Positions 1 to 12,514 of a stretch of 64,000 nucleotides of DNA are shown piece after piece. Under the pieces are notes generated by a model that saw only the letters and a list, made by a program, of their open reading frames with translations, had not been told where the DNA came from and made no database searches. Each line of letters opens with the position of its first letter. Position 1 is the first letter of the stretch. The translations under genes were made by a program, and so were the position numbers. The DNA is taken from positions 124,001 to 188,000 of the forward strand of contig NW_024711950.1 in NCBI RefSeq assembly GCF_018991925.1. Reading direction: 5' to 3'. This DNA comes from Homarus americanus. Lineage: Eukaryota > Arthropoda > Malacostraca > Decapoda > Nephropidae.

Positions 1-16
1 GCTTTTAGTATGCTGG

Positions 17-27
17 TGGTCCAGAGG
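17..27 (+). promoter_or_regulatory. Pol III A box, representative of block I
   Basis: TGGTCCAGAGG fits the A-box consensus TRGYNNARNNG at every constrained position. In a tRNA this would be nucleotides 8 to 19 (D arm). It sits 11 nt after a TTTT run. Whether it is used is inference. Confidence 0.7.
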
Positions 28-66
28 TAGCATTCCCCGTTAACAGTCATGGGCTCATGGGCCATG

Positions 67-77
67 GGTTCGAATCC
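67..77 (+). promoter_or_regulatory. Pol III B box, representative of block I
   Basis: GGTTCGAATCC is a perfect match to the B-box consensus GGTTCGANTCC, the TFIIIC-binding T-loop sequence of tRNA genes. It starts 50 nt after the A box, within the spacing seen in tRNA genes and tRNA-derived SINEs. Many other monomers carry the G-to-C variant GGTTCCAATCC. Confidence 0.8.
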
Positions 78-284
78 TGGCGGGGTGAAGTGTTGATTGT
101 ATGTAGAAGTTCGCTTGCTTTATTGGGCTAATGAAATATATATGGATCCTCGTGTTTCGAATTCGGATTTGGTAAAATGTTACTCTGACCACCTATGAGA
201 TACGGGTAGTCCCCATTAGAGGTTCACGGCGCCATAAGCTCGTTGAACATGCTTTGTGTGAAATATAACAGAATCTAGGACTGC

Positions 285-288
285 TTTT
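285..288 (+). terminator. Candidate Pol III terminator (TTTT)
   Basis: In the common monomer form this is the only T4 run on the head-sense strand, and it recurs every 282 bp. It lies just before the next tRNA-like head, so a transcript from the head at 17-77 would end after about 280 nt. T4 is a minimal Pol III terminator; use here is inferred. Confidence 0.5.
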
Positions 289-3200
289 AGTATCCTGGTG
301 GTCCAGAGGTAGCGTTCCCCGTGTCACAGTCATGGGCTCGTGGGCCGTGGGTTCCAATCCTGGCGGGGTGAGGTGTTGATTGTATGTACAAATCTGCGCG
401 CTTTATTGGGCTAATGAAATATTTATGGATCCTTGTGTTTCGATGCCGGATTTGGTAAAACGTTACTCTGACCACCTACGTGATATGGGTAGTCCCCATT
501 AGAGGTTCACGGCGCCATAGGTTCGTTGAACAGGCTTTGTGTGAAATATAACAGAGTCTAGGAATGCTTTTAGTATGCTGGTGGTCCAGAGGTAGCGTTC
601 CCCGTTAACAGTCATGGGCTCGTGGGCCGTGGGTTCGAATCCTGAAGGGGTGAGGTGTTGATTGTATGTAGAAGTATGCGTGCTTTATTGGGCTAGTGAA
701 ATATTTATGGATCCTTGTGTTTCGAAGCCGGATTTGGTAAAACGTTACTCTGACCACCTACGTGATACGGGTAGTCCCAATTAGAGGTTCACGGCGCCAT
801 AAGCTCGTTCAACATGCTTTGTGTGAAATATAACAGAGTCTAGGACTGCTTTTAGTATCCTAGTGGTCAGGAGGTAGCATTCCCCGGTCACAGTTGTGGG
901 CTCGTGGGCCGTGGGTTCCAATCCTGGCGGGGTGATGTGTTGATTGTATGTAGAAGTCCGCGCGCTTTATTGGACTAATGAAATATACATGGATCCTCGT
1001 GTTTCGAAGCCGGATCTGGTAAAACGTTACTCTGACCACCGACGTGATACGGGTAGTTCCCAATAGAGGTACACGGCGCCATAAGCTCGTTGAACATGCT
1101 TTGAGTGAAATATATCAGAGTCTAGGACTGCTTTTAGTATCCTGGTGGTCCAGAGGTAGCGTTCCCCGGTCACAGTCATGGGCTCGTGGGCCGTGGGTTC
1201 GAATCCGGGCGGTGTGAGGTGTTGATTGTATGTAGAAGTCCGCGTGCTTTATTGGACTAATGAAATATATATGGATCCTCGTGTTTCGAAGCCGGATTTG
1301 GTAAAGTGTTACTCTGACCACCTACGTGATACGGGTAGTTCCCATTAGAGGTTCACGGCTCCATAAGCTCGTTCAACATGCTTTGTGTGAAATATAACAA
1401 AGTCTAGGACTGCTTTTAGTATCCTGGTGGTCAGGAGGTAGCATTCCCCGGTCACAGTTGTGGGCTCGTGGGCCGTGGGTTCTAATCCTGGCTGGGTGAG
1501 GTGTTGATTGTATGTAGAAGTGTGCGTGCTTTATTGGGCTAATGAAATATATGTGGATCCTCGTGTTTCGAAGCCGGATTTGGTAAAACGTTACTCTGAC
1601 CACCTACGAGATATGGGATGTCCCCATTCGAGGTTCACGGCGCCTTAAGTTCGTTGAACAGGCTTTGAGTGAAATATAACAGAGTCTAGGACTGCTTTTA
1701 GTATCCTGGTGGTCCAGAGGTAGCGTTCCCCGGTCACAGTCATAGGCTCGTGGGCCGTGGCTTCGAATCCTGAAGGGGTGAGGTATTGATTGTATGTAGA
1801 AGTCCGCGTGATTTATTGGGCTAATGAAATATATATGGATTCTCGTGTTTCGAAGCCGGATTTGGGAAAACGTTACTGTGACCACCTACGTGATACGGGT
1901 AGTCCCCATTAGAGGTTCACGGCGCCATAAGCTCGTTGAACATGCTTTGTGTGAAATATAACAGAGTCTAGGACTGCTTTTAGTATCCTGGTGGTCCAGA
2001 GGTAGCGTTCCCCGTGTCACAGTCATGGGCTCGTGGGCCGTGGGTTCCAATCTTGGCGGGGTGAGGTGTTGATTGTATGTACAAGTCTGCATGCTTTATT
2101 GGGCTAATGAAATATTTATGGATCCTTGTGTTTCGAAGCCGGATTTGGTAAAACGTTACTCTGACCACCTACCTGATACGGGTAGTCCCTATTAGAGGTT
2201 CACGGCGCCAGAAGTTCGTTGAACAGGCTTTGTGTGAAATATAACAAAGTCTAGGAATGTTTTTAGTATCCTGGTGGTCCAGAGGTAGCATTCCCCGGTC
2301 ACAGTTGTGGGCTCGTGGGCCGTGGGTTCGAATCCTGGCAGGGTGAGGTGTTGATTGTATGTAGAAGTGTGCGTGCTTTATTGGGCTAATGAAATATATA
2401 TGGATCCTCGTGTTTCGAAGCCTGATTTTGTAAAACTTTACTCTGACCACCTACGTGATACGGATAGTCCCGATTAGGGGTTCACGGACCATAAGCTCGT
2501 TGAACAGAGTTTGCGTGAAATTCAACAGAGTCTAGGACTCCTTTTAGTATCCTGGTGGTCCAGAGGTAGCGTTCCCCGGTCACAGTCATGGGTTCGTGGG
2601 CCATGGATTCCAATCCTGTCGGGGTGAGGTGTTGATTGTATGTAGAAGTCCGCGTGCTTTATTGGACTATTGAAATATATATGGATCCTCGTGTTTCGAA
2701 GCCGGATTTGGTAAAACGTTACTCTGACCACGTACGTGATACGGGTAGTTCCCATTAGAGGTTCACGGCGCCATAAGCTCGTTCAACATGCTTTGTGTGA
2801 AATATAACAGAGTCTAGGACTGCTTTTAATATCCTGGTGGTCAGGAGGTAGCATTCCCCGGTCACAGTTGTGGGCTCGTGGGCCGTGGGTTCCAATCCTG
2901 GGGGGGTGAGGTGTTGATTGTATGTAGAAGTCCGCGTGCTTTATTGGACTTATGAAATATACATGGATCCTTGTGTTTCGAAGCCGGATCTGGTAAAACG
3001 TTACTCTGACCACCTACGTGATACGGGTAGTTCACATTAGAGGTTCACGGCGCCATAAGCTCGTTCAACATGCTTTGTGTGAAATATAACAGAGTCTAGG
3101 ACTGCTTTTAGTATCCTGGTGGTCAGGAGGTAGCATTCCCCGGTCACAGTTGTGGGCTCGTGGGCCGTTGGTTCCAATCCTGGCGGGGTGAGGTGTTGAT

Positions 3201-5363
3201 TGTATGTAGAAGTCCGCGTGCTTTATTGGACTAATGAAATATACATAGATCCTCGTGTTTCGAAGCCGGATCTGGTAAAACGTTACTCTGACCACCTACG
3301 TGATACGGCTAGTTCCCATTAGAGGTTCACGGCGCCATAAGTTCGTTGAACAGGCTTTGTGTGAAATATAACAGAGTCTAGAACTGCTTTTAGTATCCTG
3401 GTGGTCCAGAAGTAGCGTTCCCCGGTCACAGTCATGGGCTCGTGGGCCATGGGTTCGAATCCTGGAGGGGTGAGGTGTTGATTGTATGTAGAAGTCTGCT
3501 TGCTTTATTGGGCTAATGAAATATATATGGATCCTCGTGTTTCGAAGCCGGATATGGCAAAACGTTACTGTGACCACCTACGTGAGACGCGTAGTCCCCA
3601 TTAGAGGTTCACGACGCCATAAGCTCGTTGAACATGCTTTGTGTGAAATATTACAGAGTCTAGGAATGTTTTTAGTATCCTGGTGGTCCAGAGGTAGCAT
3701 TCCCCGGTCACAGTTGTGGGCTCGTGGGCTGTGGGTTCGAATCCTGGCAGGGTGAGGTGTTGATTGTATGTATAAGTGTGCGTGCTTTATTGGGCTAATG
3801 AAATATATATGTATCCTCGTGTTTCGAAGCCGGATTTGGTAAAACGTTACTCTGACCACCTACGAGATATGGGTAGTCCCCATTAGAGGTTCACGGCGCC
3901 TTAAGTTCGTTGAACAGGCTTTGAGTGAAATATAACAGAGTCTAGGACTGCTTTTAGTATCCTGGTGGTCCAGAGGTAGCGTTCCCCGGTCACAGTCATA
4001 GGCTCGTAGGCCGTGGGTTCGAATCCTGAAGGGGTGAGGTGTTGATTGTATGTAGAAGTATGTGTGCTTTATAGGGCTAGTGAAATATTTATGGATCCTT
4101 GTGTTTCGAAGCCGGATTTGGTAAAACGTTACTCTGACCACCTACGTGATATGGGTAGTTCCCATTAGAGGTTCACGGCGCCATAAGCTCGTTCAACATG
4201 CTTTGAGTGAAATATAACAGAGTCTAGGACTGCTTTTAGTATCCTGGTGGTCCAGAGGATCCTCGTGTTTCGAAGCCTGATTTTGTAAAACGTTACTCTG
4301 ACCACCTACGTGATACGGGTAGTCCCGATTAGGGGTTCACGGACCATAAGCTCGTTGAACAGAGTTTGTGTGAAATTCAACAGAGTCTAGGACTCCTTTT
4401 ACTATCCTGGTGGTCACAGTCATGGGTTCGTGGGCCGTGGGTTCCAATCCTGGCGGTGTGAGGTGTTGATTGTATGTAGAAGTCCGCGTGCTTTATTGGA
4501 CTAATGAAATATATATGGATCCTCGTGTTTCGAAGCCGGATTTGGTAAAACGTTACTCTGACCACCTACGTAATACGGGTTGTTCCCATTAGAGGTTCAC
4601 GGCGCCATAAGCTCGTTCAACATGCTTTGTGTGAAATATAACAGGGTCTAGGACTACTTTTAGAATCCTGGTGGTCAGGAGGTAGCATTCCCCGGTCACA
4701 GTTGTGGGCTCGTGGGCCGTGGGTTCGAATCCTGGCGGGGTGAGGTGTTGATTGTATGTAGAAGTGTGCGTGCTTTATTGGGCTAATGAAATATATATGT
4801 ATCCTCGTGTTTCGAAGCCGGATTTGGTAAAACGTTACTCTGACCACCAACGAGATATGGGTAGTCCCCATTAGAGGATCACGGCGCCTTAAGTTCGTTG
4901 AACAGGCTTTGAGTGAAATATAACAGAGTCTAGGACTGCTGGTGTTCCTGGTGGTCCAGAGGTAGCGCCTCGTCACAGCCTAGGCCTGAAGCCGGGTTCG
5001 AATCCTGAAGGGGTGAGGTGTTGATTGTATGTAGAAGTATGTGTGCTTTATAGGGCTAGTGAAATATTTATGGATCCTTGTGTTTCGAAGCCGGATTTGG
5101 TAAAACGTTACTCTGACCACCTACGTGATATGGGTAGTCCCCATTAGAGGTTCACGGCGCCATAAGTTCGTTGAACAGGCTTTGTGTGATATATAACAGA
5201 GTCTTGGAATGCTTTTAGTATCCTGGTGGTCCAGAGGTAGCGTTCCCCAGTCACAGTCATAGGCTCGTGGGCCATGGGTTCGAATCCTGGCGGGGTAAGG
5301 TGTTGATTGTATGTAGAAGTTCGCTTGCTTTATTGGACTAATGAAATATATATGGATCCTCGT

Positions 5364-5463
5364 NNNNNNNNNNNNNNNNNNNNNNNNNNNNNNNNNNNNN
5401 NNNNNNNNNNNNNNNNNNNNNNNNNNNNNNNNNNNNNNNNNNNNNNNNNNNNNNNNNNNNNNN
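5364..5463. other. Assembly gap of exactly 100 N
   Basis: One hundred N, the conventional length for a gap of unknown size. The array orientation flips across it. To the left the monomer reads forward and stops at ggatcctcgt; to the right it starts with taggtggtcagag, which is the reverse complement of the expected continuation. The two sides also carry different monomer variants. Confidence 0.99.
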
Positions 5464-8400
5464 TAGGTGGTCAGAGTAATGTTTTACCAAATCCGACTTC
5501 GAAACACGAGGATCCAAATATATTTCATTAGCCCAATAAAGGACGCGGATTTGTACATACAATGAACACCTCAACCCGCCAGGATTCGAACCCACTGCCC
5601 ACGAGCTCATGACTGTGACCGGGGAACGCTACCTCCTTAACCACCAGGATACTAAAAGCAGTCCTAGACTCTGTTATATTTCACACAAAGCCTGTTCAAC
5701 GAGCTTATGGCGCCGTGAAACTCTAATGGGGACTACCTGTATCACGTAGGTGGTCAGAGTAACGTTATTCCAAATCCGGCTTCGAAACACGAGGATCGAT
5801 ATATATTTCATTAGCCCAATAAAGCAAGCGGATTTCTACATACAATCTATACCTCACCCCGCCAGGATTCGAACCCCCTGGCCCACGAGCCCACGACTGT
5901 GACCAGGGAATGCTACCTCTGGACCACCAGGATAATAAAAGCAGTCCTAGACTCTGTTATATTTCACACAAAAGCCTGTTCAACGAGCTTATGGCGCCGT
6001 GAACCTCTAATGGGGACTACCCATATCACGTAGGTGGTCAGAGTAACCTTTTACCAAATCCGGCTTCGAAACACGAGGATCCATATATATTTCATTAGCC
6101 CAATAAAGCACACGGACTTCTACATACAATCAACACCTCACCCTGTCAGGATTCGAACCCACGGCCCACTAGCCCATGATTGTGACCGGGGAACGCTACC
6201 TCTGGACCACCAGGAAACTAAAAGCAGTCCTAGACTCTGATATATTTCACACAAAGCCTGTTCAACGAGCTTATGGCGCTGTGAACCTCTAATGGGGACT
6301 ACCCGTATCACGTAGGTGGTTAGAGTAACGTTTTACCAAATCCGGCTTCGAAACACGAGGATCTATATATGTTTCATTAGCCCAATAAAACAAGCGGACT
6401 TCTACATACAATGAACATCTCACCCCGGCAGGATGCGAACCCACGGCCCACGAGCCCATGAGTGTGACCGGGGAACGTTACCTCTGGACCACTAGGATAC
6501 TAAAAGCAGTCCTGGACTCTGTTATATTTCAAACAAAGCCTTTTCAACGAGCTTATGGCGCCGTGAACCTCTAATGGGGACTAGCCGTATCAAGTAGGTG
6601 GTCAGAGTAGCGTTTTACCAAATCCGGCTTCGAAACACGAGGATCCATATATATTTCATTAGCCCAATAAATCACGCGGACTTCTACATACAATCAACAT
6701 CTCACCCCGCCAAGATTCGAACCAACGGCCCACGAGCCCACGACTGTGACCGGGGAACGCTACCTCTATACCACCAGGATACTAAAAGCAGTCCTAGACT
6801 CTTGTTATATTTCACACAAAACCTGTTCATCGAGCTTAAGGCGCCGTGAACCTCTAATGGGGACTAACCGTATCACGTAGGTGGTCAGAGTAACGTTTTA
6901 CCAAATCCTGCTTTGAAATACGAGGATCCATATATATTTCATTAGCCCAATAAAGCACGCGGACTTGTACATACAATGAACACCTCACCCCGCCAGGATT
7001 CGACCCCACGGCCCACTAGCCCATTACTGTGACCGGGGAATGCTACCTCTGGAACTACCAGGAAACTAAAAGCAGTCCTAGACTCTGTTATATTTCAAAC
7101 AAAGCCTGTTCAACGAGCTTATGGCGCAGTGAACCTCTAATGGGGACTACCCGTATCACGTAGGTGGTCAGAGTAGCGTTTTACCAAATCCGGCTTCGAA
7201 ACACGAGGATCCATATATATTTCATTAGCCCAATAAATCACGCGGACTTCTACATACAATCAACATCTCACCCGCCAGGATTCGAACCCACGGCCCACGA
7301 GCCCACGACTGTGATACGGGGAACGCTACCTCTGGACCACCAGGATACTAAAAGCAGTCCAAGACTCTGTTATATTTCACACAAAGCCTGTTCAACGAGC
7401 TTATTGCGCCGTGAACCTCTAATGGGGACTACCCGTATCACGTAGGTGGTCAGAGTAACCTTTTACCAAATCCGGCTTCGAAACACGAGGGTCCATATAG
7501 ATTTCATTAGCCCAATAAAGCACATGGACTTCTACATACAATCAACACCTCACCCTGCCATGATTCGAACCCACGTCCCACGAGCCCATGACTGTGACCG
7601 GGGAACGCTACCTCTGGACCACCAGGAAACTAAAAGCAGTCCTAGACTGTGTTATATTTCACACAAAGCCTGTTCAACGAGCTTATGGCGCCATGAACCT
7701 CTAATGGGGACTACCCGTATCACGTAGGTGGTCAGAGTAACGTTTTACCAAATCCGACTTCGAAACACGAGGATCCATATATATTTCATTAGCCCAATAA
7801 AGGACGCGGACTTGTACATACAATGAACACCTCACCCCGCCAGGATTCGACCCCACGGCCCACTAGCCCATGACTGTAACCGGGGAACGCTACCTCTGGA
7901 ACTACCAGGATTCTAAAAGCAGTCCTAGACTCTGTTATATTTCACACAAATCCTGTTCAACGAGCTTATGGCGCCGTGAACCTCTAATGGGAACTACCCG
8001 TATCACGTAGGTGGTCAGAGTAACGTTTTACCAAATCCGACTTCGAAACACGAGGATCCATATATATTTCATTAGCCCAATAAAGGACGCGGACTTGTAC
8101 ATACAATGAACACCTCACCCCGCCAGGATTTGAACCCACGGCCCACGAGCCTACGACTGTGACCGGGGAATGCTACCTCTGGACCACCAGGATACTAAAA
8201 GCAGTCCTAGAGTCTGTTATATTTCAAACAAAGCCTGTTCAGCGCGCTTATGGCGCCGTGAACCTCTAATGGGGACTACCCGTATCACGTAGGTGGTCAG
8301 AGTAGCGTTTAACCAAATCCGGCATCGAAACACGAGGATCCATATATATTTCATTATCCCAATAAATCACGCGGACTTCTACATACAATCAACACCTCAC

Positions 8401-8855
8401 CCCGCCAGGATTCGAACCCACGGCCCACGAGCCCACGACTGTGACCGGGGAATGCTACCTCTGGACCACCAGGATACTAAAAGCAGTTCTAGACTGTTAT
8501 ATTTCACACAAAGCCTGTTCAACGAGCTTATGGCGCCGTGAACCTCTAATGGGGACTACCCGTATCACATAGGTGGTCAGAGTAACCTTTTACCAAATCC
8601 GGTTTCGAAATACGAGGATCCATATATATTTCATTAGCCCAATAAAGCACGCGGACTTGTACATACAATTAACACCTCACCCCGCCAGGTTTCAACCCCA
8701 CGGCCCACTAGCCCATGACTGTGACCGGGGAACGCTACCTCTGGAACTACCAGGATACTAAAAGCAGTCCTAGACTCTGTTATATTTCACACAAATCCTG
8801 TTCATCGAGCTTATGGCGCCGTGAACCTCTAATGGGAACTACCCGTATCACGTAG

Positions 8856-11800
8856 GTGGGCAGAGTAAATTTTTACCAAATCCGGCTTCGAAACACGAGG
8901 ATCCATATATATTTCATTAGCCCAATAAAGCACGCGGACTTCTACATACAATCAACACCTCACGCCGCCAGGATTCGAACCCACGGCCGACGAGCCCACG
9001 ACTGTGATACGGGGAACGCTACCTCTGGACCACCAGGATACTAAAAGCAGTCCAAGACTCTGTTATATTTCACAAAAAGCCTGTTCAACGAGCTTATGGC
9101 GCCGTGAACCTCTAATGGGGACTACCCATATCACGTAGGTGGTCAGAGTAACCTTTACCAAACCGCTTCTGAAACACGAGGATCCATATATATTTCATTA
9201 GCCCAATAAAGCACACACGGACTTCTTACATACAATCAACACCTCACCCCGCCAGGATTCGAACCCACTGCCCACGAGCCCATGACTTTGACCGGGGAAC
9301 TCTACCTCTTTAACCACCAGGATACTAAAAGCAGTCCTAGACTCTGTTATATTTTACACAAAGCCTGTTCAACGAGCTTATGGCGCCGTGAACCTCTAAT
9401 GGGGACTACCCGTATCACGTAGGTGGTCAGAGTAACATTTTACCAAATACGGCTTCGAAACACGAGGATCGATATATATTTCATTAGCCCAATAAAACAA
9501 GCGGACTTCTACATGCAATGAACACCTCACCCCGCCAGGATTCGATCCCACAGCTCACGAGCCCATGACTGTGACCTGGGAACATTACCTCTGGACCACT
9601 AGGATACTAAAAGCAGTCCTGAAATTTCGTTATATTTCTAAATAATGCCTGTTCAACGAGCTTATGGGCGCTGAACTCTAATGACTAGCTGACACGAGGG
9701 TGAAGTCAGAGAGAAGTTTTACCAACCGCTTCAAACACGAGGATCCATATATATTTCCATTAGCCCAATAAATCACGGACTTCTACATACAATCAACATC
9801 TCACCCCTGCCACAAGATTCGAACCAACGCCCACGAGCCCACGACTGTGACCGGGGAACGCTACCTCTATACTACCAGGATACTAAAAGCAGTCCTAGAC
9901 TTTGTTATATTTCACACAAAACCTGTTCATCGAGCTTAAGGCGCCGTGAACCTCTAATGGGGACTACCCGTATCACGTAGGTGGTCAGAGTAACGTTTTA
10001 CCAAATCCTGCTTCGAAATACGAGGATCCATATATATTTCATTAGCCCAATAAAGCACGCGGACTTGTACATACAATGAACACCTCACCCCGCCAGGATT
10101 CGACCCCACGGCCCACTAGCCTATTACTGTGACCGGGGAATGCTACCTCTGGAACTACCAGGAAACTAAAAGCAGTCCTAGACTCTGTTATATTTCACAC
10201 AAATCCTGTTCAACGAGCTTATGGCGCCGTGAACCTCTAATGGGAACTACCCGTATCACGTAGGTGGGCAGAGTAACGTTTTACCAAATCCGGCTTCGAA
10301 ACACGAGGATCCATATATATTTCATTAGCCCAATAAAGCACGCGGACTTCTACATACAATCAACACCTCACGCCGCCAGGATTCGAACCCACGGCCGACG
10401 AGCCCACGACTGTGATACGGGGAACGCTACCTCTGGACCACCAGGATACTAAAAGCAGTCCAAGACTCTGTTATATTTCACAAAAAGCCTGTTCAACGAG
10501 CTTATGGCGCCGTGAACCTCTAATGGGGACTACCCATATCACGTAGGTGGTCAGAGTAACCTTTTACCAAATCCGGCTTCGAAACACGAGGATCCATATA
10601 TATTTCATTAGCCCAATAAAGCACACGGACTTCTACATACAATCAACACCTCACCCTGTCAGGATTCGAACCCACGGCCCACTAGCCCATGATTGTGTCC
10701 GGGGAACGCTACCTCTGGACCACCAGGAAACTAAAAGCAGTCCTAGACTCTGTTATATTTCACACAAAGCCTGTTCAACGAGCTTATGGCGCTGTGAACC
10801 TCTAATGGGGACTATCCGTATCACGTAGGTGGTTAGAGTAACGTTTTACCAAATCCGGCTTCGAAACACGAGGATCTATATATGTTTCATTAGCCCAATA
10901 AAACAAGCGGACTTCTACATACAATGAACATCTCACCCCGGCAGGATGTGAACCCACGGCCCACGAGCCCATGACTGTGACCGGGGAACGTTACCTCTGG
11001 ACCACTAGGATACTAAAAGCAGTCCTAGACTCTGTTATATTTCAAACAATGCCTGTTCAACGAGCTTATGGCGCCGTGAACCTCTAATGGGGACTAGCCG
11101 TATCACGTAGGTGGTCAGAGTAGCGTTTTACCAAATCCGGCTTCGAAACACGAGGATCCATATATATTTCATTAGCCCAATAAATCACGCGGACTTCTAC
11201 ATACAATCAACATCTCACCCCGCCAAGATTCGAACCAACGGCCCACGAGCCCACGACTGTGACCGGGGAACGCTACCTCTATACTACCAGGATACTAAAA
11301 GCAGTCCTAGACTTTGTTATATTTCACACAAAACCTGTTCATCGAGCTTAAGGCGCCGTGAACCTCTAATGGGGACTAACCGTATCACGTAGGTGGTCAG
11401 AGTAACGTTTTACCAAATCCTGCTTCGAAATACGAGGATCCATATATATTTCATTAGCCCAATAAAGCACGCGGACTTGTACATACAATGAACACCTCAC
11501 CCCGCCAGGATTCGACCCCACGGCCCACTAGCCCATGACTGTGACCGGGGAATGCTACCTCTGGAACTACCAGGAAACTAAAAGCAGTCCTAGACTCTGT
11601 TATATTTCACACAAATCCTGTTCAACGAGCTTATGGCGCCGTGAACCTCTAATGGGAACTACCCGTATCACGTAGGTGGGCAGAGTAACGTTTTACCAAA
11701 TCCGGCTTCGAAACACGAGGATCCATATATATTTCATTAGCCCAATAAAGCACGCGGACTTCTACATACAATCAACACCTCACGCCGCCTGGATTCGAAC

Positions 11801-12235
11801 CCACGGCCCACGAGCCCACGACTGTGATACGGGAAACGCTACCTCTGGACTACCAGGATACTAAAAGTAGTCCAAGACTCTGTTATATTTCACCCAAAGC
11901 CTGTTCAACGAGCTTTTGGCGCCGTGAACCTCTAATGGGGACTACCCATATCACGTAGGTGGTCAGAGTAACCTTTTACCAAATCCGGCTTCGAAACACG
12001 AGGATCCATATATATTTCAGTAGCCCAATAAAGCACACGGACTTCTACATACAATCAACACCTCACCCTGTCAGGATTCGAACCCACGGCCCACTAGCCC
12101 ATGATTGTGACCGGGGAACGCTACCTCTGGACAACTAGGATACTAAAAGCAGTCCTAGACTCTGTTATATTTCACACAAAGCCTGTTCAACGAGCTTATG
12201 GCGCCGTGAACCTCTAATGGGGACTACCGGTATCA
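8856..12235 (-). repeat. Five-monomer higher-order repeat (1410-bp period)
   Basis: Monomers with the marker gtaggtgggcagagtaa start at 8856, 10264 and 11676, spaced 1408 and 1412 bp, which is five monomers (1410). They are followed in order by the same variants: one with cctgtcaggattc, one with tctatatatgtttc and aaacaagcgg, one with cgccaagattcgaacc, and one with caaatcctgctt and cgaccccacgg. The third copy keeps only its first two monomers (11676 to about 12235) before an ordinary monomer and the retrotransposon. The first copy is scrambled by small indels at about 9130-9800. This is the usual signature of unequal exchange in satellites. Confidence 0.85.
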
Positions 12236-12510
12236 AGTAGGTGGTCAGAGTAACGTTTTACCAAATCCGGCTTCGAAACACGAGGATCCATATATATTTC
12301 ATTAGCCCAATAAAGCACCCGGATTTCTACATACAATGAACACCTCACCCCGCCAGGATTCGAACCCACGGCCCACGAGCCCACGACTGTGACCGGGGAA
12401 TGCTACCTCTGGACCACCAGGATACTAAAAGCAGTCCTAGACTCTGTTATATTTCACACAAAACCTGTTCAACGAGCTTATGGCGCCGTGAACCTCTAAT
12501 GGGGACTACC

Positions 12511-12514
12511 AGTA
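12511..12514. repeat. Target site duplication AGTA, left copy
   Basis: AGTA directly precedes the 5' LTR (TGTTACGA) and is repeated at 18257-18260 directly after the 3' LTR. Joining the flanks over one AGTA restores an uninterrupted monomer, so the element inserted into an existing satellite unit. Confidence 0.95.

Larger units (their letters stand above)
1..282 (+). repeat. Representative + strand monomer of the satellite
   Basis: This first unit shows the full design. TTTT at 3-6 would end a Pol III transcript from the preceding unit. The A box is at 17-27 and the B box at 67-77. A conserved GGATCC lies in the middle of the unit, and the GGCGCC-containing tail leads into the next TTTT at 285-288. 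The T and D stems of a tRNA can be partly drawn, but the acceptor strands do not pair over seven bases. It is therefore tRNA-derived or tRNA-like rather than a tRNA gene. The 3' half after about position 90 has no tRNA resemblance, like the body of a tRNA-headed SINE. Confidence 0.85.
1..5363 (+). repeat. 282-bp tRNA-head satellite array, block I (heads on + strand)
   Basis: About 19 tandem monomers. The period is seen directly: the TTTT before the tRNA-like head recurs at 3-6 and 285-288, and successive units start 282 bp apart (for example 1604/1886, 3296/3578/3860). Each unit runs TTTT, tRNA-like head with A and B boxes, an AT-rich middle with GGATCC, then a tail with GGCGCC. Units differ by point changes and small indels. 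Several carry broken boxes (TGGTCAGGAGG, GGTTCCAATCC). A variant tail reading cggaccataagctcg (about 2487 and 4350) also occurs in the 19-33 kb and 58-61 kb parts of the array, but I did not find it in 5.5-12.5 kb. One monomer is internally deleted at about 4257 and another near 4408. No host gene is seen. Confidence 0.97.
5464..12514 (-). repeat. 282-bp satellite array, block II (heads on - strand)
   Basis: Twenty-five monomers' worth of sequence (7051 bp at 282 bp each), now with B boxes as ggattcgaacc on the given strand. Variants typical here include tagcgttttacc, cgaccccacggcccactagcc with ggaactaccagg, and the extra-base head gtgatacgggg. Stretches at about 9130-9260 and 9620-9800 are unusually rich in small indels relative to their neighbours. 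The segment 6034-7163 closely resembles 10547-11675, an offset of about 4513 bp (16 monomers). The block ends at the LTR insertion at 12515. No host gene is visible. Confidence 0.96.

Noticed and set aside
1..282. Functional tRNA genes
   Set aside because: A and B boxes are good, but the two acceptor strands do not pair over seven bases and the D and anticodon stems are poor. The head is tRNA-like, not a tRNA.
5307..5610. Open frames running through the N gap
   Set aside because: They exist only because the N bases contain no stop codons.
1..12514. CRISPR-like regular repetition
   Set aside because: The whole 282-bp unit is repeated head to tail. There are no short repeats separated by unique spacers and no cas genes.
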